Shown in pieces: positions 1 to 5,221 of a stretch of 14,921 nucleotides of DNA. Below the pieces are notes generated by a model that was not told the origin of the DNA, made no database searches, and saw only the letters and a program-made list of their open reading frames with translations. The stretch is from Candidatus Doudnabacteria bacterium RIFCSPHIGHO2_02_FULL_42_25 (GTDB lineage: Bacteria; Patescibacteria; Doudnabacteria; UBA920; O2-02-FULL-48-8): assembly GCA_001777665.1 (NCBI GenBank), contig MFEQ01000006.1:1-14921 (forward strand), given 5' to 3'. The position numbers and the translations under genes are program-made. Position 1 is the first letter of the stretch; the number at the start of each line of letters is the position of its first letter.

Positions 1-44
1 AATCTTTCGCCAAAAAAATCTTCGGGTTGAACCTGACACTACAA

Positions 45-101
45 GCGCGCGAAGCGCGCGCCGTTGCGGAAATTCAATGGGCTTCCGTTGCGGAAGCCCA
101 T
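45..101. repeat. Two hairpins downstream of tRNA-Arg
   Basis: Two perfect inverted repeats lie between the window edge and tRNA-Arg. One is gcgcgc (45-50) / gcgcgc (54-59) with loop gaa. The other is an 11-bp stem, 77-87 / 91-101, with loop ttg. The motif ccgttgcgga occurs at 61-70 and again inside the second hairpin. Neither has a clear U-run on the minus strand, so they may stop or protect the tRNA-Arg transcript but are not textbook intrinsic terminators. The second hairpin touches the stop codon of the GIY-YIG frame. Positions 1-44 show nothing recognisable. Confidence 0.6.
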
Positions 102-448
102 CAAAAAATCTCTGAAACTGAATTGAGTTGTGTCTTGGTGCCCTCACGAGGAGTTGAACCTCGGTCCCGAGCTCCGGAGGCTCGTGCTCTATCCACTGAG
201 CTATGAGGGCTAAATTGCATTATAAAACTTTTTTTCTTCGTATAACTATTTTTGATTTGATGTTCTCTCCATCGCGCTTCGTTTCTTGTTAAGTACTCTT
301 CAAAACCTAACAGCTTCCAAGGAGCTCTTGCTCGTGTCGAACTCACTCGTCTACTATTATGCCTAATTAGTCGATCAAATACATTTGCTGTTTGACCAAT
401 ATAATACGACGAATCCTTTTCACTTTGTAGTAAATAAACATAGAACAT
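101..448 (-). CDS. Small GIY-YIG nuclease-family protein, frame runs through tRNA-Arg
   Basis: The first ~78 residues form a YhbQ/UPF0213-like GIY-YIG domain. The YVY of the GIY position is at 3-5, YYIG at about 15-18, then a conserved Arg/His stretch (RLIRH) and the metal-binding Glu in REHQIK. The family are small single-domain nucleases whose cellular role is mostly unknown. There is no stop where such proteins normally end. From about residue 80 the frame translates tRNA-Arg (the SSVDRARASG-type tail) and stops with TGA at 103-101, at the edge of a hairpin. The real product is probably the GIY-YIG domain with either this odd tail or a ragged non-stop end. The ATG at 448 is chosen because the fold starts immediately after it; no Shine-Dalgarno site is visible. 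A tRNA 5' half lies about 20 nt upstream. Confidence 0.75.
   Translation of the reverse strand: MFYVYLLQSEKDSSYYIGQTANVFDRLIRHNSRRVSSTRARAPWKLLGFEEYLTRNEARWREHQIKNSYTKKKSFIMQFSPHSSVDRARASGARDRGSTPREGTKTQLNSVSEIF
136..210 (-). tRNA. tRNA-Arg (anticodon CCG), CCA encoded
   Basis: The reverse complement folds into a complete cloverleaf. The acceptor is GCCCTCA/TGAGGGC, the D stem GCTC/GAGC, the anticodon stem CGAGC/GCTCG around loop CTCCGGA (anticodon CCG), and the T stem CGAGG/CCTCG around TTCAACT. The discriminator is A, and CCA is encoded at 138-136. It reads CGG arginine codons. The upstream GIY-YIG reading frame on the same strand has no stop before this tRNA and runs straight through it, so 5' processing of the tRNA would cut that message. 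Confidence 0.95.
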
Positions 449-468
449 ATGTTTGGGCCGTATGGCCC

Positions 469-507
469 GATGGGAGGGGCACGCTTTATCCGTTAAGCTA
501 CGGGAAC
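469..507 (-). pseudogene. tRNA remnant: 5' half only (probably tRNA-Arg, CCU-like)
   Basis: The minus strand reads like a tRNA start: acceptor GTTCCCG, TA, D stem GCTT/AAGC around an AACGGATA loop, then G and TGCCC CTCC. The TGCCC CTCC run resembles the start of tRNA-Arg(CCU) anticodon arms. After CTCC the sequence stops fitting a tRNA: the 3' anticodon strand is shifted, there is no T arm, and no partner CGGGAAC acceptor strand follows on this strand in the rest of the window (positions 468-1). A hairpin, GGGCC ATAC GGCCC, follows, then the GIY-YIG start codon. The isotype is a guess because only half of the gene is present. Confidence 0.55.
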
Positions 508-513
508 TGAATC

Positions 514-565
514 CTAATTACTTTTTACCTGCCTGCCGGCAGGCAGGCTTATTACTAATTACTTT
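514..565. repeat. Palindrome cctgcctgcc/ggcaggcagg flanked by 11-bp direct repeats
   Basis: A perfect 20-bp palindrome (528-547) sits between the NYN gene and the broken tRNA. It is bracketed by identical ctaattacttt copies at 514-524 and 555-565. The second copy includes the NYN stop codon. The arrangement looks like an insertion with target duplication. Related palindromes occur at 9829-9858, 10115-10144, 14409-14459 and 14875-14921. Confidence 0.7.
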
Positions 566-1071
566 CTTCTAGCGTTCCGAATTGGCATCAAAAATTTTCG
601 AGTATCGGTGTCCAGATCTAGATAGCTATCGACGAGTTCTCGCATTTTTGAAGACGTTGATTTGCCGAAACTAACCAATTCTACTCTCACGCCTAAAACT
701 TGAAGGTATTCTAAAAGCGGGATATAGTCGCCATCGCCAGAGGCCAGCACCACGACATCAAGTTTCGGAATCAGCTTAATAATATCCATAACAATTCCTA
801 CGTCCCAATCCCCTTTTTTCGCTCCACCATAAAAACTTTGCAATTCTTTGAGTTTGACTTCAAACCCAGCCTTTTTTAAGGCATCAAAAAACGTTCCTTC
901 TTCTGGCATATCTGCTTTGATTCCATAAGCAATAGCCCGGACTAAAGCTCTTTCACCCACTGATTCTTTTAAAACTGCATTAAAATTCACACGAGCATTA
1001 TAAACATTTCGCGCTGTATAGTATAAATTTTGAATATCTACAAACAAACCCACTCTTTGCTCTGCCCTCAT
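559..1071 (-). CDS. NYN-domain (PIN-like) ribonuclease, LabA/DUF88-type
   Basis: This 170-residue protein has the layout of NYN/PIN-like RNases. Asp12 sits in the first strand (VGLFVDIQN). The middle acidic cluster includes Asp88/Asp90 and Asp96 (GDWDVGIVMDII). The SGDGDY motif (111-116) supplies Asp113 and Asp115. Together these make the expected metal-binding acidic pocket. The family cleaves RNA or processes tRNA and other small RNAs; the substrate here is unknown. Its ATG overlaps the TGA of the upstream rmuC gene (ATGA), so the two are likely translationally coupled. A basic tail (NARRK) ends the protein. No odd composition is seen. The function call is at family level only. Confidence 0.85.
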   Translation of the reverse strand: MRAEQRVGLFVDIQNLYYTARNVYNARVNFNAVLKESVGERALVRAIAYGIKADMPEEGTFFDALKKAGFEVKLKELQSFYGGAKKGDWDVGIVMDIIKLIPKLDVVVLASGDGDYIPLLEYLQVLGVRVELVSFGKSTSSKMRELVDSYLDLDTDTRKFLMPIRNARRK

Positions 1072-2105
1072 AGTAATTTCTCCGGCTTGTCCGCCATAGC
1101 ATCTGCGACGGCGGAAATTTCTTGCTGTTTTTCTTCATCTAACTGAAGATTTGAAGCATTAATAATTTGATTTCTTAATTTAGAATAACTTTCCACTATA
1201 GTTGCCATGGAATTATTTGTATTTTTTACATGGTTTGCCATGGTGTCGAGTGTCCGACCAAATTTATCTGATTCCTGTCGGATCCCATTTATCGCGGCCA
1301 AAACTTGCTGCGCGGCTTTACCGATCTGTTGACCACGAAGTGAAACTAAAATTGCTCTTAAATTGATATTTAAAGTATTCGGTCCTACAACCACTACTTT
1401 TTTCGATCTAGCAAAAGCTTGTGCATCCATATCTTCCGCTACTTCCATATACACGCCTTCAGAAGGGATAAACATAAAAGCATAGTCTAACGTTCCTTCT
1501 TGCGGTAAAATATATTTTCTATGAATTTCCTCTATACGCTTTTTTACGTCCTTCAAAAATGCTTTCTTGAGACTGTCTGATGATTCATCTGTCTTTGCCT
1601 CTTTATATAACCGATAATTTTCCATACTAAATTTACTATCAATCGGAATTAAAATATCTCCGATCATTAGCGCGGCGTCGACCACTTCACCGTTTTTAAA
1701 TCTGTATTGAAATTTACATAGCTCTTTCGGGAATACATCGGTCAGTAAGTTTTCTAAAATTTCTTCTCCAAAATTTCCTCGAAGTTTCGGTGAAGTCAGG
1801 GTTTCTGTCAGTCTTCGAATATCCGGTCCTATTTGAGATACTCCTCCTAGTTCACGCGTTAAAGCAGAAATAACCTTCCCAGCGTTATCCAATCTTTCAT
1901 TGATCGCTTTGTTTAAATCTTTAATATTTTGCTCTGTGGTATGTTTACTGCTTTCTGTTCCCTGCTTTATTTCTTTCATCCATTCCATCATGATTTTCAA
2001 AGCTTCATCGTCCTTTTTTACTTCTTCTTTTTTGCGCAATTGCAAAAACAGCAGGACTGCAAACCCCGCAACCATCAAAATTATGATTATATTCTGTTGA
2101 TCCAT
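1068..2105 (-). CDS. rmuC: RmuC-family DNA recombination protein
   Basis: The N terminus is a membrane anchor (about residues 5-22, IIIILMVAGFAVLLFLQL). A charged, probably coiled-coil stretch follows to about residue 100, then the RmuC domain. Family landmarks are SPKLRGNFGEEILENLL and the DILIPIDSKFSMENY segment, which carries the PD-(D/E)xK-like acidic/lysine residues. RmuC restrains rearrangements at inverted repeats in E. coli; biochemical detail is limited. I start it at the ATG at 2105 (MDQQN) rather than the in-frame ATG at 2123. A TGC-TATAAT extended -10 at 2117-2112 lies just 6 nt before the 2105 ATG, so transcription should start at or next to that codon and make a leaderless mRNA. 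It forms an operon with the NYN nuclease through an ATGA overlap. Confidence 0.88.
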   Translation of the reverse strand: MDQQNIIIILMVAGFAVLLFLQLRKKEEVKKDDEALKIMMEWMKEIKQGTESSKHTTEQNIKDLNKAINERLDNAGKVISALTRELGGVSQIGPDIRRLTETLTSPKLRGNFGEEILENLLTDVFPKELCKFQYRFKNGEVVDAALMIGDILIPIDSKFSMENYRLYKEAKTDESSDSLKKAFLKDVKKRIEEIHRKYILPQEGTLDYAFMFIPSEGVYMEVAEDMDAQAFARSKKVVVVGPNTLNINLRAILVSLRGQQIGKAAQQVLAAINGIRQESDKFGRTLDTMANHVKNTNNSMATIVESYSKLRNQIINASNLQLDEEKQQEISAVADAMADKPEKLL

Positions 2106-2111
2106 GCAGGG

Positions 2112-2120
2112 ATTATAGCA
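2112..2120 (-). promoter_or_regulatory. Extended -10 promoter for rmuC, leaderless
   Basis: The minus strand reads TGC-TATAAT, with TATAAT at 2117-2112, followed 6 nt later by the ATG at 2105. No good -35 is seen, as is common with an extended -10. The spacing puts the transcript start at the start codon. It is divergent from the promoter at 2153-2181. Confidence 0.65.
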
Positions 2121-2152
2121 CAAATATGGTCATTTTTGGGCCTTTGTTTCGC

Positions 2153-2181
2153 TTGATTTATCACTAGCAATCTGGTATAGT
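2153..2181 (+). promoter_or_regulatory. Promoter of the actin/membrane-protein unit
   Basis: TTGATT (2153-2158), a 17-nt spacer, and TATAGT (2176-2181) preceded by TG at 2173-2174 give a strong sigma-70-type promoter with extended -10. The expected start is near 2188, which leaves a leader of about 100 nt before the ATG at 2289. Confidence 0.8.
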
Positions 2182-2186
2182 GGGGT

Positions 2187-2252
2187 GTCGAATTTCGTTA
2201 GTTCGTTGCAACTTCCCAGCTGCAAAAATTGACGAATATCGACAGTTTAACA
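2187..2252 (+). promoter_or_regulatory. Structured 5' leader of the actin unit
   Basis: Starting at the predicted transcript start, gtcgaatttcgt (2187-2198) pairs with acgaatatcgac (2232-2243): 10 of 12 positions pair around a 2x2 internal loop. Inside it, ttgca (2206-2210) pairs with tgcaa (2221-2225). The ribosome site GGAGG (2274-2278) lies downstream and unpaired. This may be a stability or control element; no known riboswitch is recognised. Confidence 0.45.
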
Positions 2253-2288
2253 ACCTGACACAAAGCCACTGGTGGAGGACGAGAAATC

Positions 2289-3794
2289 ATGAGCAGCAAT
2301 GTAAGCATCCCGTCGTTCGGTGCGGATTATGGAACCGCGAAAACACTGTTCTGCTTCGACAAGAAAGGGCTCTATCCTCGGAAGGACGGCGTCGACATGG
2401 CTGCCTGTGAAGCGGCGCTGAATCGGGCGCCGGAATTCAAGCAGATGAAGACTGCCTCGTCGCGCAATCAAAACGACACTCCGAACCTGCTCGACTTGTG
2501 CCCTCCGCTCCGCTCGTATGCCCTCGTCCGAAAAGAAAACAACGAGATCATCGCGCTCGGGGACGCGGCATACAACAGGATCGGCCGCACGCCGAAGCAC
2601 CTGAAAGTGGTTCGATGCGTCGATTCTGGCCGCATGATGGACACTGACATCATGATCTCCTTGTTCGACGCCGTGTTGCCTCAGCTCCTGACCGACCATG
2701 ACTGGAAAAAGGGACCGCCGAAACTGAACAAGCCGAAGCTCGTGATCCTCCCGGTTTCGGGTAACACTGAACGGGTGCATGCCCAGATCATGCGTCGGGC
2801 TATTCAGTCGCGCTTCATGCCCCCTGGACAGGAAACCGCCTTCTCGAACCTGGATTTCTCCAGCGGCGAGTACGATCTGAACGCCGAATATAGCGAGATC
2901 AACAGCTACGGCGTCCCGAAATACCGCGTCGTGACTGTTACACAGGCTGGTGTCGCTTTGCTGGGCGCCGGGATCGATCTGATGGACGGCAAGGCCAGGC
3001 TGTTTGTGGACATCGGGGGCGGTACGATGAACGTTGCGATCATTTGCAACGGGCACGTCATATTCCACCGCAGCTTCCCGCTCGGCGGTGACCTCGCGAA
3101 CAAGATCATTGTGAAGTACTTCTTTACCAAGAAGAATATTCTCATCGGTCTGCTCGACGCTGAGAAGATCAAGATCGAGCTCGCGACAGCCATTCGTCCA
3201 GGTCACAAAGGCCATCCGAAGAAGAGAGGTGAAGTCGAAGGAAAGCATGCCGAGACAGGAATGCCGGCGAAGGTCGACATCGACTCTGAGGAGCTGTTCG
3301 ATTGCCTCAACGCCGACTACTACCAGCTGATCATCGGGGCAATCACGCTCTCGCTTCACGAATTCGGAGAGCCCCAGATCATCAGTGACATCCAGACCAA
3401 TGACGGGCTTCTGGGAGGTGGAGGCTCGCAGGTAGACCTGATCGATGAGCTGATCCGCCGTGCTCTCAACCTCTCGATCTGGAGCGTTCCCGACCCTCAG
3501 TACTCGGTAATCAAGGGGACGAAGTTCCTGCTCGAACACCCGGACTGGATCGATGAATTCGATCTGGACCTGTTGAGCCGTAGTCAATTTCAGGAGGAAG
3601 AACCGTGGCGACCGATGACCTCAACAGCGAAAACGACGAAGACTGGAGTGGATTCGGTACCGTCGACAACATCCCCGAACTCGACGCCCTCCGAGCCGCC
3701 GCAGCTTCCATCGCCTATGACCAGCCCGCCAATGTCGGCCCCGTCGATGGTGATGGCGGCGGGGACCAACGGATCATTGACGTTGGAAAGCTGA
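2289..3794 (+). CDS. MreB-like actin-family ATPase with divergent tail
   Basis: The protein has the actin/MreB nucleotide-binding motifs in order: phosphate 1 FGADYGTAKT (10-19), phosphate 2 LFVDIGGGTMNVAII (238-252), the MreB-like GGDLANKIIVKYFFTKKNILIGLLDAEKIKIEL segment (266-298), and the adenosine motif LLGGGGSQVDLID (374-386). It should bind ATP and polymerise into filaments. At the position where MreB has the catalytic Glu of EEPMAAAIGAG, this protein has Gln (TQAGVALLGAG). It carries an N-terminal insertion and an additional lysine-rich loop (about 301-325) not usual in MreB. GGAGG at 2274-2278 supports the start. The last 63 codons overlap the next gene in another frame and encode a P/S/T-rich tail; the family fold ends near residue 430. 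High third-position G/C sets it apart from its neighbours. It is not a canonical cell-shape mreB because no mreC/mreD is next to it. Confidence 0.8.
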   Translation: MSSNVSIPSFGADYGTAKTLFCFDKKGLYPRKDGVDMAACEAALNRAPEFKQMKTASSRNQNDTPNLLDLCPPLRSYALVRKENNEIIALGDAAYNRIGRTPKHLKVVRCVDSGRMMDTDIMISLFDAVLPQLLTDHDWKKGPPKLNKPKLVILPVSGNTERVHAQIMRRAIQSRFMPPGQETAFSNLDFSSGEYDLNAEYSEINSYGVPKYRVVTVTQAGVALLGAGIDLMDGKARLFVDIGGGTMNVAIICNGHVIFHRSFPLGGDLANKIIVKYFFTKKNILIGLLDAEKIKIELATAIRPGHKGHPKKRGEVEGKHAETGMPAKVDIDSEELFDCLNADYYQLIIGAITLSLHEFGEPQIISDIQTNDGLLGGGGSQVDLIDELIRRALNLSIWSVPDPQYSVIKGTKFLLEHPDWIDEFDLDLLSRSQFQEEEPWRPMTSTAKTTKTGVDSVPSTTSPNSTPSEPPQLPSPMTSPPMSAPSMVMAAGTNGSLTLES

Positions 3795-4738
3795 ACGCTC
3801 CGCCCGCGCTTGCCGCTTTCGCTGAGGAGAGATCCTCCCCAAAGCAAAATCGAAACAAGTACGTGGAGGGTTCGGTGGAAAGGGCTCGGGCTATGGCCAA
3901 TGCTGGGTTGGGCGGCAAACCGAAAAAAAAACGACGTTCGTACAGAAAATACAGTGTCGTAACGGTTGCCGTTCTAACACTCCTTGGCACAAGCACATTC
4001 GTCTGGCGATCCTGGGCCAAACCTGCAACGGTGAAGGTGTCGAAAGCCACCGCGCCGATAGTTAAAGAGAGATCCGCAGGTCGAACCTCGACGTCAGCGG
4101 CGCCGACACAGATACCCCGCCCGAATGTGGCAGAAACAACTGTGACGCCGCCGGCGCCCTCGACGCCGACACATGTCGTGATCCAACAATCCATCGATCC
4201 TGAAAAGATCGACGGCTTAGTCGCACGACTGCAGGCGCAGTTCGACGCTCGGCTCGAGCAGCGTCTTAAAGAGGAGCTGGACAAAAGAGGTCCGACCACG
4301 ATCGTGATGCGCAGTGAACCTGTCTCATCCACAGTCGAGAAGCCCTCTTCCCCGTCTATCAAACTGGTCATCGAGGCCGCCCCGCCTCCACCAGTCGTAC
4401 GACCGGAACCGCCAAAGGAGCTGGTCAAGCAAACGGCAGTGAACCTGCCTCGCCCTGCCAAGCCTCCGCCGACGGTTACCAAGCCAACCCCTCAAGTTAC
4501 TCAACGTGTCGAGCGTAAGCTTCCGAAGGCGTCCTCGCCCGCCATCGCCTCAGGCGAAACGGTCGCGGACAAACCTTCGCAGGTGATCGCGCCGTCGGCG
4601 GCTATACCGACGATCACGACCTCGGCGTCGAGTAACTCTACAACCTCAAGGAGAACAACAAGTCTTGCGTCCAACAAGGACGATGTACCTCTGTACATCA
4701 AGTGCCTCAAGGACGTGAAGGCGTGCGCACCGCAGTAG
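3605..4738 (+). CDS. Single-pass membrane protein with proline-rich extracytoplasmic region
   Basis: This unrecognised 377-residue protein starts at GTG 3605 with AGGAGG 7 nt upstream (3592-3597). An acidic N-terminal region (1-80) is followed by a basic stretch (KPKKKRRSYRK, 105-115), one transmembrane helix (about 116-134) and Trp135/Trp-containing boundary residues. A short charged helix likely to coil (about 196-229) comes next, then a long proline/threonine/serine-rich segment and a C-terminal end with two cysteines (IKCLKDVKACAPQ). The positive-inside rule puts the N terminus in the cytoplasm. Its start lies 190 nt inside the actin gene. Codons in this frame show consistent G/C at third positions from the first codon, so it is the main frame of the overlap. 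By context it is a candidate membrane anchor for the actin filament, loosely like RodZ in layout but without its helix-turn-helix. A VirB10-like role is not supported. Confidence 0.75.
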   Translation: MATDDLNSENDEDWSGFGTVDNIPELDALRAAAASIAYDQPANVGPVDGDGGGDQRIIDVGKLNAPPALAAFAEERSSPKQNRNKYVEGSVERARAMANAGLGGKPKKKRRSYRKYSVVTVAVLTLLGTSTFVWRSWAKPATVKVSKATAPIVKERSAGRTSTSAAPTQIPRPNVAETTVTPPAPSTPTHVVIQQSIDPEKIDGLVARLQAQFDARLEQRLKEELDKRGPTTIVMRSEPVSSTVEKPSSPSIKLVIEAAPPPPVVRPEPPKELVKQTAVNLPRPAKPPPTVTKPTPQVTQRVERKLPKASSPAIASGETVADKPSQVIAPSAAIPTITTSASSNSTTSRRTTSLASNKDDVPLYIKCLKDVKACAPQ

Positions 4739-4764
4739 CCACTCGGCTACTCGGTGCTTTTTTT
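4727..4764 (+). terminator. Strong Rho-independent terminator of the actin unit
   Basis: gcaccg (4727-4732) and agtagcc (4734-4740) pair with ggctact (4745-4751) and cggtgc (4752-4757). That is 13 base pairs with one bulged c and loop actc, followed by seven T (4758-4764). The 5' arm contains the last codons and stop of the membrane-protein gene. Confidence 0.92.
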
Positions 4765-4771
4765 ATTTGCC

Positions 4772-4802
4772 AAAACAAAAAACACCTGTGATCAGCAGAT
4801 GT
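4772..4802 (-). terminator. Intrinsic terminator of the tRNA operon
   Basis: On the minus strand, acatctg (4802-4796) pairs with caggtgt (4788-4782) around a 7-nt loop. T6-G-T4 follows (4781-4772). It lies 6 nt past the tRNA-Asp CCA and converges with the terminator at 4727-4764. Confidence 0.8.
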
Positions 4803-4808
4803 TCTTTG

Positions 4809-4886
4809 TGGCGGGTCCGACCGGATTCGAACCGGCGGTCTTCTCCGTGACAGGGAGACGTGTTAGGCCAGCTACACCACGGACCC
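4809..4886 (-). tRNA. tRNA-Asp (anticodon GTC), CCA encoded
   Basis: Complete cloverleaf: acceptor GGGTCCG/CGGACCC, anticodon stem TCTCC/GGAGA around loop CTGTCAC (GTC), T arm GCCGG TTCGAAT CCGGT. The discriminator is G, an aspartate identity base, and CCA is at 4811-4809. It is the last gene of the fMet/CAT/Asp operon. Confidence 0.97.
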
Positions 4887-4890
4887 CTAT

Positions 4891-4967
4891 TGGTGTCGGC
4901 GGCTGGAATCGAACCAGCGACCTTGGGCTTATGAGTCCCACGCTCTAACCGGCTGAGCTACGCCGAC
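4891..4967 (-). tRNA. tRNA with CAT anticodon (elongator Met, or Ile2), CCA encoded
   Basis: Acceptor GTCGGCG/CGCCGAC is fully paired (G1-C72, so not an initiator), with D stem GCTC/GAGC and loop CTCATAA (CAT). The anticodon stem TGGGA/GCCCA carries an A31.G39 mismatch next to the loop. The discriminator is A and CCA is encoded. CAT is shared by elongator tRNA-Met and by tRNA-Ile2, whose C34 is modified to lysidine by TilS. The sequence alone does not settle which; elongator Met is favoured slightly by its place beside tRNA-fMet. Confidence 0.9.
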
Positions 4968-4979
4968 AAGCATATTTTT

Positions 4980-5001
4980 TTGGTTGCGGGGGGTGGACTC
5001 G
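4980..5001 (-). repeat. Duplicate of the last 22 nt of the tRNA-fMet locus
   Basis: An exact copy of 5139-5160: the CCA, discriminator, 3' acceptor strand and part of the T arm of tRNA-fMet, with no tRNA body behind it. Such 3'-end copies are typical of attachment sites left by elements integrated at tRNA genes. The two copies are 159 nt apart, so any element is now reduced to a short relic. Confidence 0.75.
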
Positions 5002-5138
5002 GATTCGCGCTGATGCGCTCATGTCCGGGGTTGCGCCGAATGCTGCGCTTGCTCGCATTCGTCGATCGCTCGACTTCGGTTGAGACCTCGTCTCGCTTCA
5101 ACCCTTCGAGTCCAAACTTACAACCTAGTACTTATTTC
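5002..5138. other. Hairpin-rich spacer between the two fMet 3' ends
   Basis: No gene is seen. The sequence is a tandem set of hairpins: cgaatgc/gcattcg around a 10-11 nt loop (about 5037-5062), gtcga/tcgac around tcgc, and ggttga/tcaacc with an inner gac/gtc. An outer pair, tggactcg (4994-5001) / cgagtcca (5108-5115), closes the whole into one domain. The outer left arm lies within the duplicated tRNA T arm. It could be an attachment-site relic or an inserted structured repeat. Confidence 0.4.
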
Positions 5139-5139
5139 T

Positions 5140-5214
5140 TGGTTGCGGGGGGTGGACTCGAACCACCAATCTCAAGGTTATGAGCCTTGCGAGATGCCAT
5201 TTCTCTACCCCGCG
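5140..5214 (-). tRNA. Initiator tRNA-fMet (anticodon CAT), CCA encoded
   Basis: The 5' CGCGGGG and 3' CCCCGCA strands leave a C1.A72 mismatch, the hallmark that keeps the formylated initiator off EF-Tu and allows formylation. The loop is CTCATAA, the T arm GGTGG TTCGAGT CCACC, discriminator A, CCA at 5142-5140. The anticodon stem is CAAGG/CCTTG. Only two of the usual three G-C pairs that guide the initiator to the P site remain (29-41 is A-U). The D loop is short. It is the first tRNA of the operon driven from 5404-5432. Confidence 0.95.
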
Positions 5215-5221
5215 ACGATAC

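Noticed and set aside
101..507. Group I intron carrying the GIY-YIG gene in a tRNA
   Set aside because: The 5' tRNA half has no matching 3' half before the next complete tRNA, the space is almost entirely coding, and no intron core could be recognised.
2247..3587. Long minus-strand open frame (446 codons) opposite the actin gene
   Set aside because: It is a G+C-rich shadow of the actin gene; it lacks a recognisable domain or ribosome site, while the plus strand has clear MreB motifs, promoter and GGAGG.
3715..4482. Minus-strand open frame opposite the membrane-protein gene
   Set aside because: Low-complexity Gly/Val/Ser-rich translation mirrors the proline/threonine-rich sense strand; no start signal or family.
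2289..4738. Plasmid ParM/ParR-type segregation system
   Set aside because: The actin motifs are closer to MreB, and the partner is a membrane protein rather than a small DNA-binding adaptor; no centromere-like direct repeats are seen upstream.
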